Notes: generated from the letters alone by a model not told the origin. A DNA stretch of 64,000 nt from Fluviicola chungangensis (GCF_007558725.1 NZ_VLPL01000002.1:587606-651605); one strand, 5' to 3'; positions 9,179-18,867 are shown, counted from the stretch's first letter. A program made the numbers and translations.

Positions 9179-10381
9179 ATGGAATTCAAAGTTTCATCAA
9201 AAGCAAAATCCCTTACGGTAATCCTGATGTTGTTAGGAGTGATCGGCATCTGTTTAGGTGTTTGGGTGGAGTTTACAGAGTCTCATCATCACGGAGCGCA
9301 TTTTCAAACACGTTTCTTAGGAAACTTGTTGGTGGATAGTTTCTTCTTCTTCGCGATCGGTTTGGGAGCATTGTACTTCTTAGCGCTGCAATATGCAACG
9401 GAAACAGGATGGTACGCATCTGTAAAGCGCATCATTGAAGGAGTAGCAGGTTACCTGCCTTATGGTATCGCATTGATGTTGATTACTCTTTTGACTCTTT
9501 CGTTAACAAAGGGTGGAGGAATTTACATTTGGATGGATAACGAGCATGTTCAACATGATCCGATCTTAGTAAAGAAAAGTGCGTATCTGAACCAAATTTT
9601 CTTCTGGATCAGAACATTGGCTTACATGGGAGTTTACTTCATCTTCTGGAGAGGTTTCAAAATGCGTTCCTTGGAAGAGGATCGTGTAGGTGGAACAGCC
9701 ATTCACTTTACGAACTATAAAAAAGGAGCATTGTTCCTGGTTTTCTTTGCGGTATTTTCCTCTACGTCTGCTTGGGACTGGATCATGTCAATTGATGCAC
9801 ATTGGTTCTCTACGTTATTCGGATGGTATGTATTCGCCGGAATGTGGTGTTCAACGATGGTTGTTTTGGTAACCTTGACATTGTATTTGAAAAAGCAGGG
9901 GTACTTGAGTAAGGTAAATGAAAACCACATCCACGATTTAGGAAAATGGACATTTGCAACTTCTTTCTTATGGTCCTACTTGTGGTTCTCTCAATTCATG
10001 TTGATTTGGTACGCAAATATCCCGGAAGAGGTAACATACCATTTGACTCGTATTGAAGATTTCAAAATGCTTTACTTCGGAATGTTCTTCATCAACTTCG
10101 CATTCCCGATGTTGTTGTTAATGTCCCGTGATGCAAAAAGACACGCTGGTGTATTGACCGGAGTAGGGGTAATCATTTTCGCAGGTCACTGGGTTGATGC
10201 CTACCTGATGGTAATGGGAGGTTCTATGGGGAAACATGCTTACATCGGAGCGATGGAAATCGGAATGGCGTTATTGTTCTTGGGATTCTTTATCCGAATT
10301 ATTTTGATGAACCTGACGAAAGCTCCATTGATGCCGGTAAATCACCCATTCCTGGACGAAAGTATTCATCACGAAATTTAA
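9179..10381 (+). CDS. actF: alternative complex III subunit ActF, NrfD-like
   Basis: 400-residue polytopic membrane protein with about ten helices, a divergent paralogue of ActC. ActF packs against ActC and is thought to help in proton or quinone handling. Typical features are the His cluster SHHHGAH near residue 35, the conserved SAWDWIMSIDAHWFST segment near residues 197-212 and an acidic C-terminus. It lies between actE and the oxidase genes; coxB starts 33 bp downstream. Confidence 0.93.
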   Translation: MEFKVSSKAKSLTVILMLLGVIGICLGVWVEFTESHHHGAHFQTRFLGNLLVDSFFFFAIGLGALYFLALQYATETGWYASVKRIIEGVAGYLPYGIALMLITLLTLSLTKGGGIYIWMDNEHVQHDPILVKKSAYLNQIFFWIRTLAYMGVYFIFWRGFKMRSLEEDRVGGTAIHFTNYKKGALFLVFFAVFSSTSAWDWIMSIDAHWFSTLFGWYVFAGMWCSTMVVLVTLTLYLKKQGYLSKVNENHIHDLGKWTFATSFLWSYLWFSQFMLIWYANIPEEVTYHLTRIEDFKMLYFGMFFINFAFPMLLLMSRDAKRHAGVLTGVGVIIFAGHWVDAYLMVMGGSMGKHAYIGAMEIGMALLFLGFFIRIILMNLTKAPLMPVNHPFLDESIHHEI

Positions 10382-10414
10382 TAAGGCACTTGTTGTTACG
10401 ATAAAATAAAAAAC

Positions 10415-11689
10415 ATGACAAAGCTAATCGTATTAATAGTTATCATTTTAGGAGTTATTGCCGTAGCACAGTTAGTGCGTATGTATGAGCTTTCTTCTAA
10501 ATTAAGAAACCGTCGTGAGGAAGATATTCCGAATCGCGATAACCGTTTAAACGCAACCTTATTACTGGTGTTTATGTTGGCGTTTTTCGCGTCAGTATTG
10601 TACCTATTTGTTGAGTATGGGTTCACTGGTCGTGGAGAAGCTGCTTCGGTTCACGGAAAAGGAACAGACTGGTTGATGGATTTGAACCTGTGGATCATTA
10701 TTGCAGTATTCTTCTTAACGAATGCTTTATTGTTCGGATTCGCATTTAAGTATGTTCGCAAGCCGGGAGTAAAAGCATATTGGTTCCCGCATGACAACCG
10801 TTTGGAGTTGGTTTGGACAGTAGTTCCGGCAATCGTTTTGGCAGTGATTATCATCTTAGGTTTGAGATCATGGAACGAGCAAACGGATAATGCTTCCAAA
10901 GAAGCGATCAGAATTGAATTGTTCTCCAAGCAATTCGACTGGACAGTTCGTATGTCTGGAGACGATAACACATTGGGGTATTTCGATTACAAATTGACGA
11001 ACGAGAACAACCCGATGGCTTTGTTGACTACCAAGACTATCCAGGATGCGATCGACAGTATGGAAAACAGTTCAACCGGAATTCGTGCATTGGAGGCTAA
11101 ACTGAACAATCCAAAATTGATCTTTGTTCCTGAGGACCACGATTTGATGGTGAAAGATCTGGCTAGAAAAGAGCGTATGGTGCGTATGTTGTACCAAATG
11201 AAAGCGCGCCATAACAGTGCAATGGATGCACGCGCAATGGATGATATCGTGTTCAATGCCAATGATACTTTATTCTTGTGTAAGGACCAGGATTACGAAT
11301 TCAACTTCCGTTCAAAGGATGTGATCCACTCTGCTTACTTCCCTCATTTCCGTGCACAGATGAACACGGTACCGGGACAAACGACACGCTTTAAGTTTAC
11401 ACCTTCCATCACTACATCGGAAATGCGCGAGAAAATGCACAATCCGAAGTTCAACTATGTATTGATGTGTAACAAGATCTGTGGTTCTTCCCACTACAAA
11501 ATGAAGTTGATGGTTGTCGTATTGGACAAGCCGGCTTACAAGAAGTGGTATAAGAAAGTTTCTAAGTTGGACCCGAAAGCAGCAGCTGACTGTAAAACGT
11601 TCAGAAACATTTACCCGGTTGGTAAACCAAAAGCTGCTCCGGCTGATTCAACTGCTGTAGCACAAGATACTGTTCCTGCGGTAATGTAA
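10415..11689 (+). CDS. coxB: cytochrome c oxidase subunit II with CuA centre
   Basis: 424 residues. The CuA site is intact: His305, then Cys352, Cys356, His360 and Met363 in CNKICGSSHYKM. Four hydrophobic helices are visible (about 3-20, 47-67, 89-112 and 130-150), against two in ordinary subunit II, and about 85 extra charged residues (roughly 195-280) are inserted before the CuA ligands. The subunit accepts electrons from a cytochrome c, here probably the haem domains of ActA or ActE, since the genes are joined. An Ala/Pro-rich tail closes it. coxA begins 47 bp later. Confidence 0.93.
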   Translation: MTKLIVLIVIILGVIAVAQLVRMYELSSKLRNRREEDIPNRDNRLNATLLLVFMLAFFASVLYLFVEYGFTGRGEAASVHGKGTDWLMDLNLWIIIAVFFLTNALLFGFAFKYVRKPGVKAYWFPHDNRLELVWTVVPAIVLAVIIILGLRSWNEQTDNASKEAIRIELFSKQFDWTVRMSGDDNTLGYFDYKLTNENNPMALLTTKTIQDAIDSMENSSTGIRALEAKLNNPKLIFVPEDHDLMVKDLARKERMVRMLYQMKARHNSAMDARAMDDIVFNANDTLFLCKDQDYEFNFRSKDVIHSAYFPHFRAQMNTVPGQTTRFKFTPSITTSEMREKMHNPKFNYVLMCNKICGSSHYKMKLMVVVLDKPAYKKWYKKVSKLDPKAAADCKTFRNIYPVGKPKAAPADSTAVAQDTVPAVM

Positions 11690-11736
11690 TCATGCAATAA
11701 TTAATTAAGTAAACAATAAAGTAAAAAAATAAAATC

Positions 11737-13545
11737 ATGGCAGCTCACGAAGCACACGCACATCACGACGCTCATGGACATCACCACCATGAAGAAGGTT
11801 TTATTTCTAAATATATTTTTAGTCAAGACCATAAAATGATTGGAAAGCAGTTTTTGATGACTGCTGTATTTATGGGGGTAGTAGCAATGTTATTATCTAT
11901 CTTGTTCCGTATCCAGTTGGCTTGGCCGGGTGAGGAATCGGATTTCTTATCATTTTTCCTTGGTGAAACATGGGCTCCGGGAGGAGTTATGAAAGAGAGT
12001 ATGTACCTGGGATTGGTTACGATCCACGGTACGATCATGGTATTCTTCCTGCTGACAGGTGGATTGTCCGGGACTTTCTCCAACTTACTTATTCCGTTGC
12101 AGATTGGTGCGCGTGATATGGCTTCCGGTTTCCTGAATATGTTGTCATACTGGATGTTCCTGATCTCTTCATTGATCATGTTGGCTTCTTTGTTCATCGA
12201 AACAGGACCTGCATCTTCAGGTTGGACGATTTATCCTCCTTTATCCGCATTGCCTCAGGCAATTGAAGGTTCAGGTTTGGGTATGACCATGTGGTTGGTT
12301 TCAATGACGATTTTCATTGCTTCTTCCTTATTGGGTTCATTGAACTATATCGTAACGATCTTCAACTTACGTACAAAAGGAATGAAAATGACTCGTTTGC
12401 CGTTGACAATCTGGGCATTCTTCATTACTGCGATCCTAGGGGTATTGTCTTTCCCGGTTTTATTATCTGCTGCATTGCTATTGATGATGGACCGTTTGGC
12501 AGGAACTTCTTTCTACCTTTCTGATATCATTGTTGGTTCGGAAATGTTGGAAAACCACGGCGGATCTCCATTGTTGTATCAACACTTATTCTGGTTCTTA
12601 GGTCACCCGGAGGTATACATTGTATTATTGCCTGCATTGGGTCTGACATCTGAAATTATCTCTACGAATTCACGTAAGCCGATCTTCGGTTACCGTGCAA
12701 TGATCGGTTCCATCCTGGCAATTGGATTCTTATCCTTTATCGTATGGGGTCACCACATGTTCATTACAGGTATGAACCCGTTCATCGGATCGGTATTCGT
12801 ATTTACTACTTTGTTGATTGCAATTCCTTCTGCCGTGAAAGTGTTTAACTACATTACAACGATCTGGAGAGGATCCAACATCTACACTCCTGCGATGTTA
12901 TTCTCGGTAGGCTTGGTTTCTACGTTCATCACCGGTGGTGTAACAGGTATCATCCTGGCGGATTCTGCATTGGATATTGCGGTTCACGATACGTATTTCG
13001 TTGTGGCTCACTTCCACATTGTAATGGGGATGTCCGCTGTATTCGGAATGTTTGCCGGTGTTTACCACTGGTTCCCTAAAATGTACGGACGTATGTTGAA
13101 CACCCGTTTGGGATACGCTCATTTCTGGGTTACGATCGTTGGAGCATACGGAGTATTCTTCCCAATGCACTTCGTAGGATTGGCCGGAGCTCCTCGCCGT
13201 TATTACGATTACTCCGTATACGGTGATTTCGACAAGCCGACACAAGACATGATTATGGATTTGAATGTGATCATTACCGTTTTTGCGATCATCGCAGCAT
13301 TCGGTCAGTTGATTTTCTTGTTCAACTTCTTCTATAGTATTTACAGAGGTCCAAAAGCGGTTCAAAACCCTTGGAGATCCAATACATTGGAGTGGACAAC
13401 CCCGGTTGTACATATACATGGAAACTGGCCGGGAGCTATTCCGGAAGTTCACCGTTGGCCATATGATTACTCCAAGCCGGGAGCTGAAGAAGATTTCATT
13501 TCTCAGGTTGTTCCTTTGGCTGAAGGAGAAGAAGGAGATCATTAG
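11737..13545 (+). CDS. coxA: cytochrome c oxidase subunit I
   Basis: 602 residues, twelve-helix haem-copper oxidase core. Ligands are visible: His97 and His427 for haem a, His425 for haem a3, and His290, His339 and His340 for CuB; HPEVY at 290-294 has both the His-Tyr pair and the Glu of A1-type oxidases. It reduces oxygen to water and pumps protons. The N-terminus is a His-rich stretch (residues 3-20). No subunit III or IV gene follows: the operon ends in a terminator 20 bp downstream, so those subunits must be encoded elsewhere. Confidence 0.96.
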   Translation: MAAHEAHAHHDAHGHHHHEEGFISKYIFSQDHKMIGKQFLMTAVFMGVVAMLLSILFRIQLAWPGEESDFLSFFLGETWAPGGVMKESMYLGLVTIHGTIMVFFLLTGGLSGTFSNLLIPLQIGARDMASGFLNMLSYWMFLISSLIMLASLFIETGPASSGWTIYPPLSALPQAIEGSGLGMTMWLVSMTIFIASSLLGSLNYIVTIFNLRTKGMKMTRLPLTIWAFFITAILGVLSFPVLLSAALLLMMDRLAGTSFYLSDIIVGSEMLENHGGSPLLYQHLFWFLGHPEVYIVLLPALGLTSEIISTNSRKPIFGYRAMIGSILAIGFLSFIVWGHHMFITGMNPFIGSVFVFTTLLIAIPSAVKVFNYITTIWRGSNIYTPAMLFSVGLVSTFITGGVTGIILADSALDIAVHDTYFVVAHFHIVMGMSAVFGMFAGVYHWFPKMYGRMLNTRLGYAHFWVTIVGAYGVFFPMHFVGLAGAPRRYYDYSVYGDFDKPTQDMIMDLNVIITVFAIIAAFGQLIFLFNFFYSIYRGPKAVQNPWRSNTLEWTTPVVHIHGNWPGAIPEVHRWPYDYSKPGAEEDFISQVVPLAEGEEGDH

Positions 13546-13565
13546 AAATTTTGACGGATATTTAG

Positions 13566-13594
13566 AAGGCGGTTCGAAAGAGTCGCCTTTTTTT
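13566..13594 (+). terminator. intrinsic terminator of the act-cox operon
   Basis: AAGGCG (13566-13571) pairs with CGCCTT (13584-13589) over a 12-nt loop, followed by a run of T to 13594, 20 bp after the coxA stop. A typical rho-independent structure. Confidence 0.8.
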
Positions 13595-13840
13595 GGTGCG
13601 ATACTTTTAAGTTAATAAGGTATTTACAAGTATATACCAATTATTAGTAAGTGCAGGAGTCTGGTGATGCAGCATGCCTTTTGGCGAACGTTTGGAATAT
13701 CCCTCATTTGCCCATAAGAGGAAATACATCAAAACCAAATGGAGTTCCAAATAGAATTCCAAATAGAATACCTGCCCTATTCGTTGAGTTGCCAGGGCCG
13801 TAGGTAATAATGTTCCGTCCGAAAAGGAGTTCGGAATCCT

Positions 13841-13873
13841 AAAAAAAGCCTTATCCGCAATGATGGACAAGGC
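13841..13873 (-). terminator. intrinsic terminator of the TonB receptor operon
   Basis: Read on the minus strand, GCCTTGTCC (13873-13865) pairs with GGATAAGGC (13856-13848) over an 8-nt loop, followed by seven T (13847-13841). It lies 140 bp beyond the stop of the last gene of the minus-strand TonB operon. Confidence 0.7.
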
Positions 13874-14013
13874 TCAAGAGTTTCGGAATTATTTCCACAA
13901 TTCCAGGATATATTCTTCTTTTTCTGCGTTTTATACTAAATGATTACTCAGTCATTTCCGGCAGAATTGCTGAAGCACGTATAAACGGATGTTTTTTCAT
14001 AATATTTTTAAAA

Positions 14014-14580
14014 TTATTGAATTTTGGTCGGGAAAACGACACTTATATCTGTCTCTCCCGAAGTACATGTTCCATCCTTTGTTCCAGGTTGGTGACGTAA
14101 CTCTACCTGCATTGTACCTGATCCGGTACCGGATGTTCTCCACTTTGACTGAAGTCCGACCGGAAGACCATTGCCATCTAGATCTGTAATTTGAACAGTA
14201 GCGCTCACTCCAGCAGGTGTAAAGCAGAATTTATGATCGTTGGCTTCCTCTAAAACGTCATTGGAAACGGTATCAATTGGTGAAACGGTTTCATTTAGCA
14301 ATAAAATACTTGTATACCAAGTCTTATTAGGCTGTAGGATGATCGTATCGAAGATGTCGAAGCTTGTGCCCCCATCGCCATCAGGATCACGGAAAGTAGC
14401 GTAATAAACATTCGAAGCGTTGGAAGAATCCACAAACATTAACTTCATAGTTGTAATTACTTCGGGTTCATTTTCCACCGGTTGTGGGACCGGAACCAGG
14501 TCTTTGTCCTTTTTACATGCGGTTATAACAGAAGCTGCAACTAGCCCGATAACCAGCAATCTATTTAGTTTTTTGTTCAT
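14014..14580 (-). CDS. lipoprotein paired with TonB-dependent receptor
   Basis: 188 residues from the ATG at 14580; the lipobox VITAC gives acylated Cys22. The mature part is a beta-rich domain with IFDTIILQPNKTWYTSILLLNE and the strongly conserved end VELRHQPGTKDGTC. Proteins of this kind are often labelled as a type 1 periplasmic-binding-like fold and are found beside TonB receptors in Bacteroidota. It starts 31 bp after the receptor stop, so the two are co-transcribed. A substrate-capture or delivery role at the outer membrane is likely; the ligand cannot be read from the sequence. Confidence 0.75.
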   Translation of the reverse strand: MNKKLNRLLVIGLVAASVITACKKDKDLVPVPQPVENEPEVITTMKLMFVDSSNASNVYYATFRDPDGDGGTSFDIFDTIILQPNKTWYTSILLLNETVSPIDTVSNDVLEEANDHKFCFTPAGVSATVQITDLDGNGLPVGLQSKWRTSGTGSGTMQVELRHQPGTKDGTCTSGETDISVVFPTKIQ

Positions 14581-14611
14581 TGCGTTTGTTTTTAAATTAT
14601 TGATATCATGA

Positions 14612-16960
14612 TTATTTGAATCCAAAATGGAAAGGTATTTTAATCCGGCCCAGGACATTTATTCCGGGCTGATCTGCGAAATATCGGAATCGATCCAGGT
14701 AATCGCGGTAAGATTGGTTCAATGCATTCTGTACACTCAAACCAAACTCAATATCTTGTTGAGCGATTTTGACGGTAATTGAAGCATTTGCGCCTAAAAG
14801 AAAATACGCAGGTGGTGGTGGTGCAAAATCTACATTTTGGGGGACGCGCCATTGCTTATTTACATAGAGTGCCGATACAGACAAATAAGCTTTCTGAATT
14901 TTTCCGTGCGATTTAAACCGGTAAATGGCCTCTAATTCTCCGCGATCCGCAGGCATCATGATCAGCCAATTATCCTGTGTCTTGTTCCAAGCTCTTAAAA
15001 TTGATGCTTTTCCTGTTAATTCAAAGCGTTTAAAGATTTTGTAATTTGCGTAGAAATCACAACCTTTCAGAATGGCATCTGTCTGAACATAATTAAATCC
15101 GGGAAATGCTCCACGAATAGTTAAAACAGGTTCTTCCGTTGGCTGACGGTAGATGAAATTGTGGATGAAATTATAATACGGAGAAACTTCTATAAACAAT
15201 TGGTCTGATGGTTGGTACCGAATTGCAAGAATTGCATTGTATGCTATTTCTGATCCCAATGCCGGGTTCCCGTATTCAATAGCCGCGGCACCATGGTGAA
15301 GACCTGAGCTGTATAACTCGCTTACTGAAGGTGCACGCCAAGCCGAACTGACGTTGAGTGATACATTGAAACTGGAATCCTTTTTGTAAATAGCTCCGAG
15401 ATTCCCGGTTACATTTTCGAAATGATGGATCGGTGAAATGAGTTCATAAGTTGCATTACCGATATATTCATATTTGTAAATACGCAACCATTTATAGTCG
15501 TAGCGTGCGCCCGCTTCCAGCTCAAAGTGCTTTTTCTTCCAACGCTCAATCCAGAAGATCCCACCGCTATAATTACGAAAATTGGGAATAAGCGCACGCC
15601 CCTCGTAAGTGTTGCCTTGAGTGATCCCGTTTATACCGATACTTCCTGCAATATGCCTTGCAGTTCGGTGTTCCCAGATAACATCTGTTGTATGCGTAGT
15701 TATTTCAAATTGCAGATCGGGCTTATTTAAAGCTGCCAGCGAATCGTTAAGCGGAGGATGCTTATCGTATTCGTAGCGAAGATTATACTGACGGGAATAG
15801 ATAATCGTTAGTTTCCCTCTTTTTCCCGTATCGAAATAGCACTTTGCTTTTAGGAGTTCGTGCTCAATATGTTGATACGGACGTCCGATTTTATAAGTAA
15901 ATTTGCCGGTTTCAAGAGGGACAGAACTGTGAAATGCTTTGTCAAGGTCCGTTAGATTTCCAATGTGTGAAGCACCAAAAATGCCTAATGTAGTATTGAA
16001 TTGACTATAGTAAACCTCAGCTCCGTAATGTTGTTTTTTCCAGCCCAAGGCATAAGAAAAATTATATTCTTTCAATCCGGTATTTATGAGATTGTATTTT
16101 GGGGTGGATAATGTTCCATTCTGTTTCAGTGTTCCTTGTACGCGCCACGAAAACGCGGGTAGCTTGCGGAAATTCCCATCAAAGAAGGCAGAGGCTGTTC
16201 CTCCGCGTCCATTAGTTGCGCCAATCAAATTTACTTCACCATTTATTCCTGCGGAATCCCGCAGGGGTCTTGGATCAACAAGTACAACTCCTCCCATTGC
16301 GTCAGAACCATACCGAACGCTGTTCGCACCTTTAATAACAGACAGTTTGCCTGCAATGAACGGATCTATTTCGGGGGCATGTTCTATTCCCCATTGCTGT
16401 CCTTCCTGACGAATTTCGTTATTGAGGATCAAGATTCTGTTGCTGTGTAGTCCGTGAATAATGGGTTTGGAGATAGAGTTCCCCGTATTCAGCGTATTCA
16501 CACCGGGAACGGTCTTCAGTGCGTCACCCAGCGAAAGTCCTTTTGTCTGGTCCAGCTTTTCCGGTGATACTTGATCTTTCGGCTGGGTGGACTGTGATGT
16601 TAATCTTTGGGCTTGTATCGTCACTGATTCAAGGTCCATAATACGCTGTTCCGGGTAAAACGAAACGATGGTTTCTCCCTTAACGGTTACTTTTTGTCGC
16701 AGAGGATCACACTCTTTATGACGGACGAGAAGGATATAGTCTCCGTTGCAGATACTATCCAAACGATAATTCCCGTTTTCATCGGATTGAACCGTTTTTT
16801 TTAATCCCTGGATAGAGATTACAGCAAGTCCTAGTGGCGAACCATCGTGTTCGTCAATGACTTTTCCGGAAATTGATCCATTACAATTTTGAGCATGCAA
16901 TTGATGCGAAATCAAAAGGAAAGGCACTGACAAAATAAACCAATTTAGTCGTAAGATCAT
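14612..16960 (-). CDS. TonB-dependent outer membrane receptor
   Basis: 782 residues from the ATG at 16960 (MILRLNWFILSVPFLL signal peptide, cleaved after HAQ). The order is a carboxypeptidase-regulatory-like domain (about 27-100), a plug with the QVSPEKLDQTKGLSLGDALK and IHGLHSNRILIL motifs, a GANSVRYGSDAMGGVV segment, and a beta-barrel closing in a terminal Phe-Lys. The barrel has His-containing loops (HLHHG-like at SGLHHGAAA and PIHHFE), which suit a metal or metallophore ligand. With a His/Cys-rich small protein upstream and a lipoprotein downstream, metal uptake of the ZnuD type is my best guess. Substrate unproven. Confidence 0.88.
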   Translation of the reverse strand: MILRLNWFILSVPFLLISHQLHAQNCNGSISGKVIDEHDGSPLGLAVISIQGLKKTVQSDENGNYRLDSICNGDYILLVRHKECDPLRQKVTVKGETIVSFYPEQRIMDLESVTIQAQRLTSQSTQPKDQVSPEKLDQTKGLSLGDALKTVPGVNTLNTGNSISKPIIHGLHSNRILILNNEIRQEGQQWGIEHAPEIDPFIAGKLSVIKGANSVRYGSDAMGGVVLVDPRPLRDSAGINGEVNLIGATNGRGGTASAFFDGNFRKLPAFSWRVQGTLKQNGTLSTPKYNLINTGLKEYNFSYALGWKKQHYGAEVYYSQFNTTLGIFGASHIGNLTDLDKAFHSSVPLETGKFTYKIGRPYQHIEHELLKAKCYFDTGKRGKLTIIYSRQYNLRYEYDKHPPLNDSLAALNKPDLQFEITTHTTDVIWEHRTARHIAGSIGINGITQGNTYEGRALIPNFRNYSGGIFWIERWKKKHFELEAGARYDYKWLRIYKYEYIGNATYELISPIHHFENVTGNLGAIYKKDSSFNVSLNVSSAWRAPSVSELYSSGLHHGAAAIEYGNPALGSEIAYNAILAIRYQPSDQLFIEVSPYYNFIHNFIYRQPTEEPVLTIRGAFPGFNYVQTDAILKGCDFYANYKIFKRFELTGKASILRAWNKTQDNWLIMMPADRGELEAIYRFKSHGKIQKAYLSVSALYVNKQWRVPQNVDFAPPPPAYFLLGANASITVKIAQQDIEFGLSVQNALNQSYRDYLDRFRYFADQPGINVLGRIKIPFHFGFK

Positions 16961-17174
16961 ATAGTTCTTAAATGAGAGCAATTGAAGTATCACTATTCTG
17001 ATACAGCCTTAAGCTCCGTAATAAAAAAAGAGAAATTGTTATTTTAAGACCGGCAAATAACTCCGTAGCTGGCATATCCGCCCGAATAGGAGAATTCACT
17101 TCGGCAATTATAAGAGCTGCAGAAAAAGGTCGTTGAGTCGTTAAACCCAATACCAAACGTGTTTTTAATGCAGT

Positions 17175-17495
17175 TTAAGCAACTACAGGAGGAGCCCTTA
17201 GGGAAAAATAAAATGCGGAGTGGGTGTTTGGAGGAAATTGCAAGAGTGTACAAACACGATCATTCACCACTACTTCCCCGGTTAGTTGAAATTGGCGATT
17301 TTCAGTTGGTAAAGAAGGTGAAAAAACAAATGAGCAAATACTACAGTTCTCATGTTTTCCACAAAAGTGAAGCACATTATCATCGCAATGCGAAACCTCA
17401 TGATGCTCAGTCAATTCATGCACAGCTTGCATGGTGGTTGGAAAAAGAACCAACCCTACAAACAGTATTGCAAGATAACCGACCAATTTTTGCAT
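17175..17495 (-). CDS. small exported His/Cys-rich protein
   Basis: 106 residues with an N-terminal signal or anchor (about 5-23). Residues 26-54 are full of possible metal ligands: His26, His31, His32, His36, Cys37, His43, Cys45, His48, Cys51 and Cys54, with CSIC at 51-54. It ends in YFSLRAPPVVA, a tail style I associate with small proteins next to TonB receptors in Flavobacteriales. It lies 214 bp upstream of the receptor on the same strand. A periplasmic metal-binding or sensing role is likely by inference; no enzyme motif is visible. The opposite strand is also open here but shows no protein-like features. Confidence 0.65.
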   Translation of the reverse strand: MQKLVGYLAILFVGLVLFPTTMQAVHELTEHHEVSHCDDNVLHFCGKHENCSICSFVFSPSLPTENRQFQLTGEVVVNDRVCTLLQFPPNTHSAFYFSLRAPPVVA

Positions 17496-17838
17496 CGGCT
17501 AAAAGTATACTTTTTTTTTTATAAACAGGAAAATTATTGCAACATTGTTGTATTAATGTTTCTGTCGGTCTTAGATTTGTGAACTCCTAGATTGCTTTTA
17601 AAAACAGAAATTAGAGATAAATTCAGAATAGGTAATAGGATAATTACGGATCAATCGAAACAATTTTTGACAGGCAGTTCCTGCTTATCCAAAGAGTAGG
17701 TATGATTTTTTTCTTAAATCCAAAGGACTTGTGAGATTTAACTATATTCTTTTGAATAGGGACGAAAGGTCGAAGAATAACACATAGCTATTATGTGACT
17801 CGAAGATCATTGCATATTTTGTATTTTTGTACTTGTAC
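17496..17838. other. divergent intergenic region, metal-uptake operon / ruvB
   Basis: 343 bp with the control regions of the minus-strand operon and ruvB. It holds a near-palindrome at 17538-17552, a small inverted repeat CACATA/TATGTG at 17781-17797, a long T-run at 17510-17520, and a TATTTTTG box at 17822-17829 only 9 bp before the ruvB ATG. No RNA gene is apparent. Confidence 0.45.
17538..17552. promoter_or_regulatory. candidate operator upstream of metal-uptake operon
   Basis: TGCAACA-T-TGTTGTA is a 15-bp near-perfect palindrome (6 of 7 arm positions) 43 bp before the start of the His/Cys-rich gene. Its size and symmetry suit a Fur-family (Fur/Zur) regulator dimer; the identity of the regulator is inference. 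Confidence 0.35.
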
Positions 17839-18858
17839 ATGGAAGAATCATTCGACTATAGATCCGAAGCATCGAATCCCGAAAAGGAATACGATAAAGT
17901 ATTGCGCCCGAAGTTATTGAATGATTTCGCGGGACAGCCACAGGTTGTGGAGAACCTGGAGATCTTCGTTCAAGCTGCTGTACAACGAAATGAACCCCTG
18001 GATCATGTGTTGTTACACGGTCCTCCCGGACTTGGAAAAACCACATTGGCGAACATTATTGCAAATGAACTGAATGTCGGATTTAAAGTCACCAGTGGTC
18101 CTGTTTTGGATAAACCGGGAGATCTGGCGGGGCTTTTAACAAACCTGAGCAAAGGGGATGTACTTTTTATTGATGAAATCCATCGTTTGAGTCCGGTTGT
18201 GGAAGAATACCTGTATTCCGCCATGGAAGATTACTGCATCGATATTTTAATTGATTCAGGAGCCAATGCGCGGACAGTTCAGATCAGTTTGAATCCATTT
18301 ACATTGATTGGGGCCACAACACGTTCAGGATTGCTTACAGCGCCATTAAGAGCCCGTTTCGGGATCAACTCCCGCCTGGAATACTATAACGTGGAAACCC
18401 TGGCTTCGATCATTGAACGCTCGGCAGAATTATTGGATATTCCTATCCAGGATGAAGCTGCATACGAAATTTCAAGACGCAGCAGGGGTACTCCCAGAAT
18501 TGCGAATTCCATTTTGCGAAGAGTGCGTGATTTTGCACAGGTAAAAGGTGATGGGACAATTACATTGGCAATTACTCAGCATGCTTTAGATGCGCTGAAT
18601 GTGGACAAATACGGGTTGGACGAAATGGATAACCGTATTCTGAAAGCGATCATCGATAAATTCAAAGGCGGACCGGTTGGTTTGACCACCATTGCTACTG
18701 CCATAGGAGAGAATGCAGGAACCCTGGAAGAAGTGTATGAACCGTTCTTAATCCAGGAAGGATTTTTAATGAGAACACCCAGAGGAAGAAAAGCGACCGA
18801 AAAGGCATTTAAACATTTGGGATTTGAATTGGGGTGGCAGCAAGGAGGATTGTTCTAA
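17839..18858 (+). CDS. ruvB: Holliday junction branch migration ATPase RuvB
   Basis: 339 residues starting at the ATG at 17839; an in-frame TTG at 17827 would add only four residues. Walker [10 protein letters not shown] at 61-69 and the Walker B DEIHR motif are intact, with the sensor region LIGATTRSG and the C-terminal winged helix ([14 protein letters not shown]). RuvB hexamers drive branch migration on Holliday junctions with RuvA in recombinational repair. Length is the family norm. queG follows after 9 bp, so they are likely co-transcribed. Confidence 0.97.
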   Translation: MEESFDYRSEASNPEKEYDKVLRPKLLNDFAGQPQVVENLEIFVQAAVQRNEPLDHVLLHGPPGLGKTTLANIIANELNVGFKVTSGPVLDKPGDLAGLLTNLSKGDVLFIDEIHRLSPVVEEYLYSAMEDYCIDILIDSGANARTVQISLNPFTLIGATTRSGLLTAPLRARFGINSRLEYYNVETLASIIERSAELLDIPIQDEAAYEISRRSRGTPRIANSILRRVRDFAQVKGDGTITLAITQHALDALNVDKYGLDEMDNRILKAIIDKFKGGPVGLTTIATAIGENAGTLEEVYEPFLIQEGFLMRTPRGRKATEKAFKHLGFELGWQQGGLF

Positions 18859-18867
18859 ACCCAAACC

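Larger units (their letters stand above)
13546..14013. other. intergenic region between two facing operons
   Basis: This 468-bp gap contains two intrinsic terminators, one for coxA (13566-13594) and one on the other strand for the TonB operon (13841-13873). Between them lies AT-rich sequence with a short direct repeat (AATTCCAAATAGAA and neighbours near 13740-13768). A minus-strand reading frame of 87 codons at 13607-13870 starts inside the second terminator's loop and I do not call it a gene. Confidence 0.5.

Noticed and set aside
12898..13542. Minus-strand frame of 214 codons within coxA
   Set aside because: Antisense to a highly conserved gene, His/Arg-rich, with no plausible domain.
13607..13870. 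Minus-strand reading frame of 87 codons
   Set aside because: It begins inside a terminator loop, has a low-complexity repeat (FYLEFYLE) from DNA repeats and no family-like features.
17044..17253. Minus-strand Cys-rich frame of 69 codons after the His/Cys-rich gene
   Set aside because: Partly overlaps the better gene in another frame, and the gene already has a proper end, so no frameshift is implied.
17159..17524. Plus-strand frame of 121 codons opposite the His/Cys-rich gene
   Set aside because: No signal, no motif; the minus strand encodes a signal peptide and ordered His/Cys residues and fits the operon.
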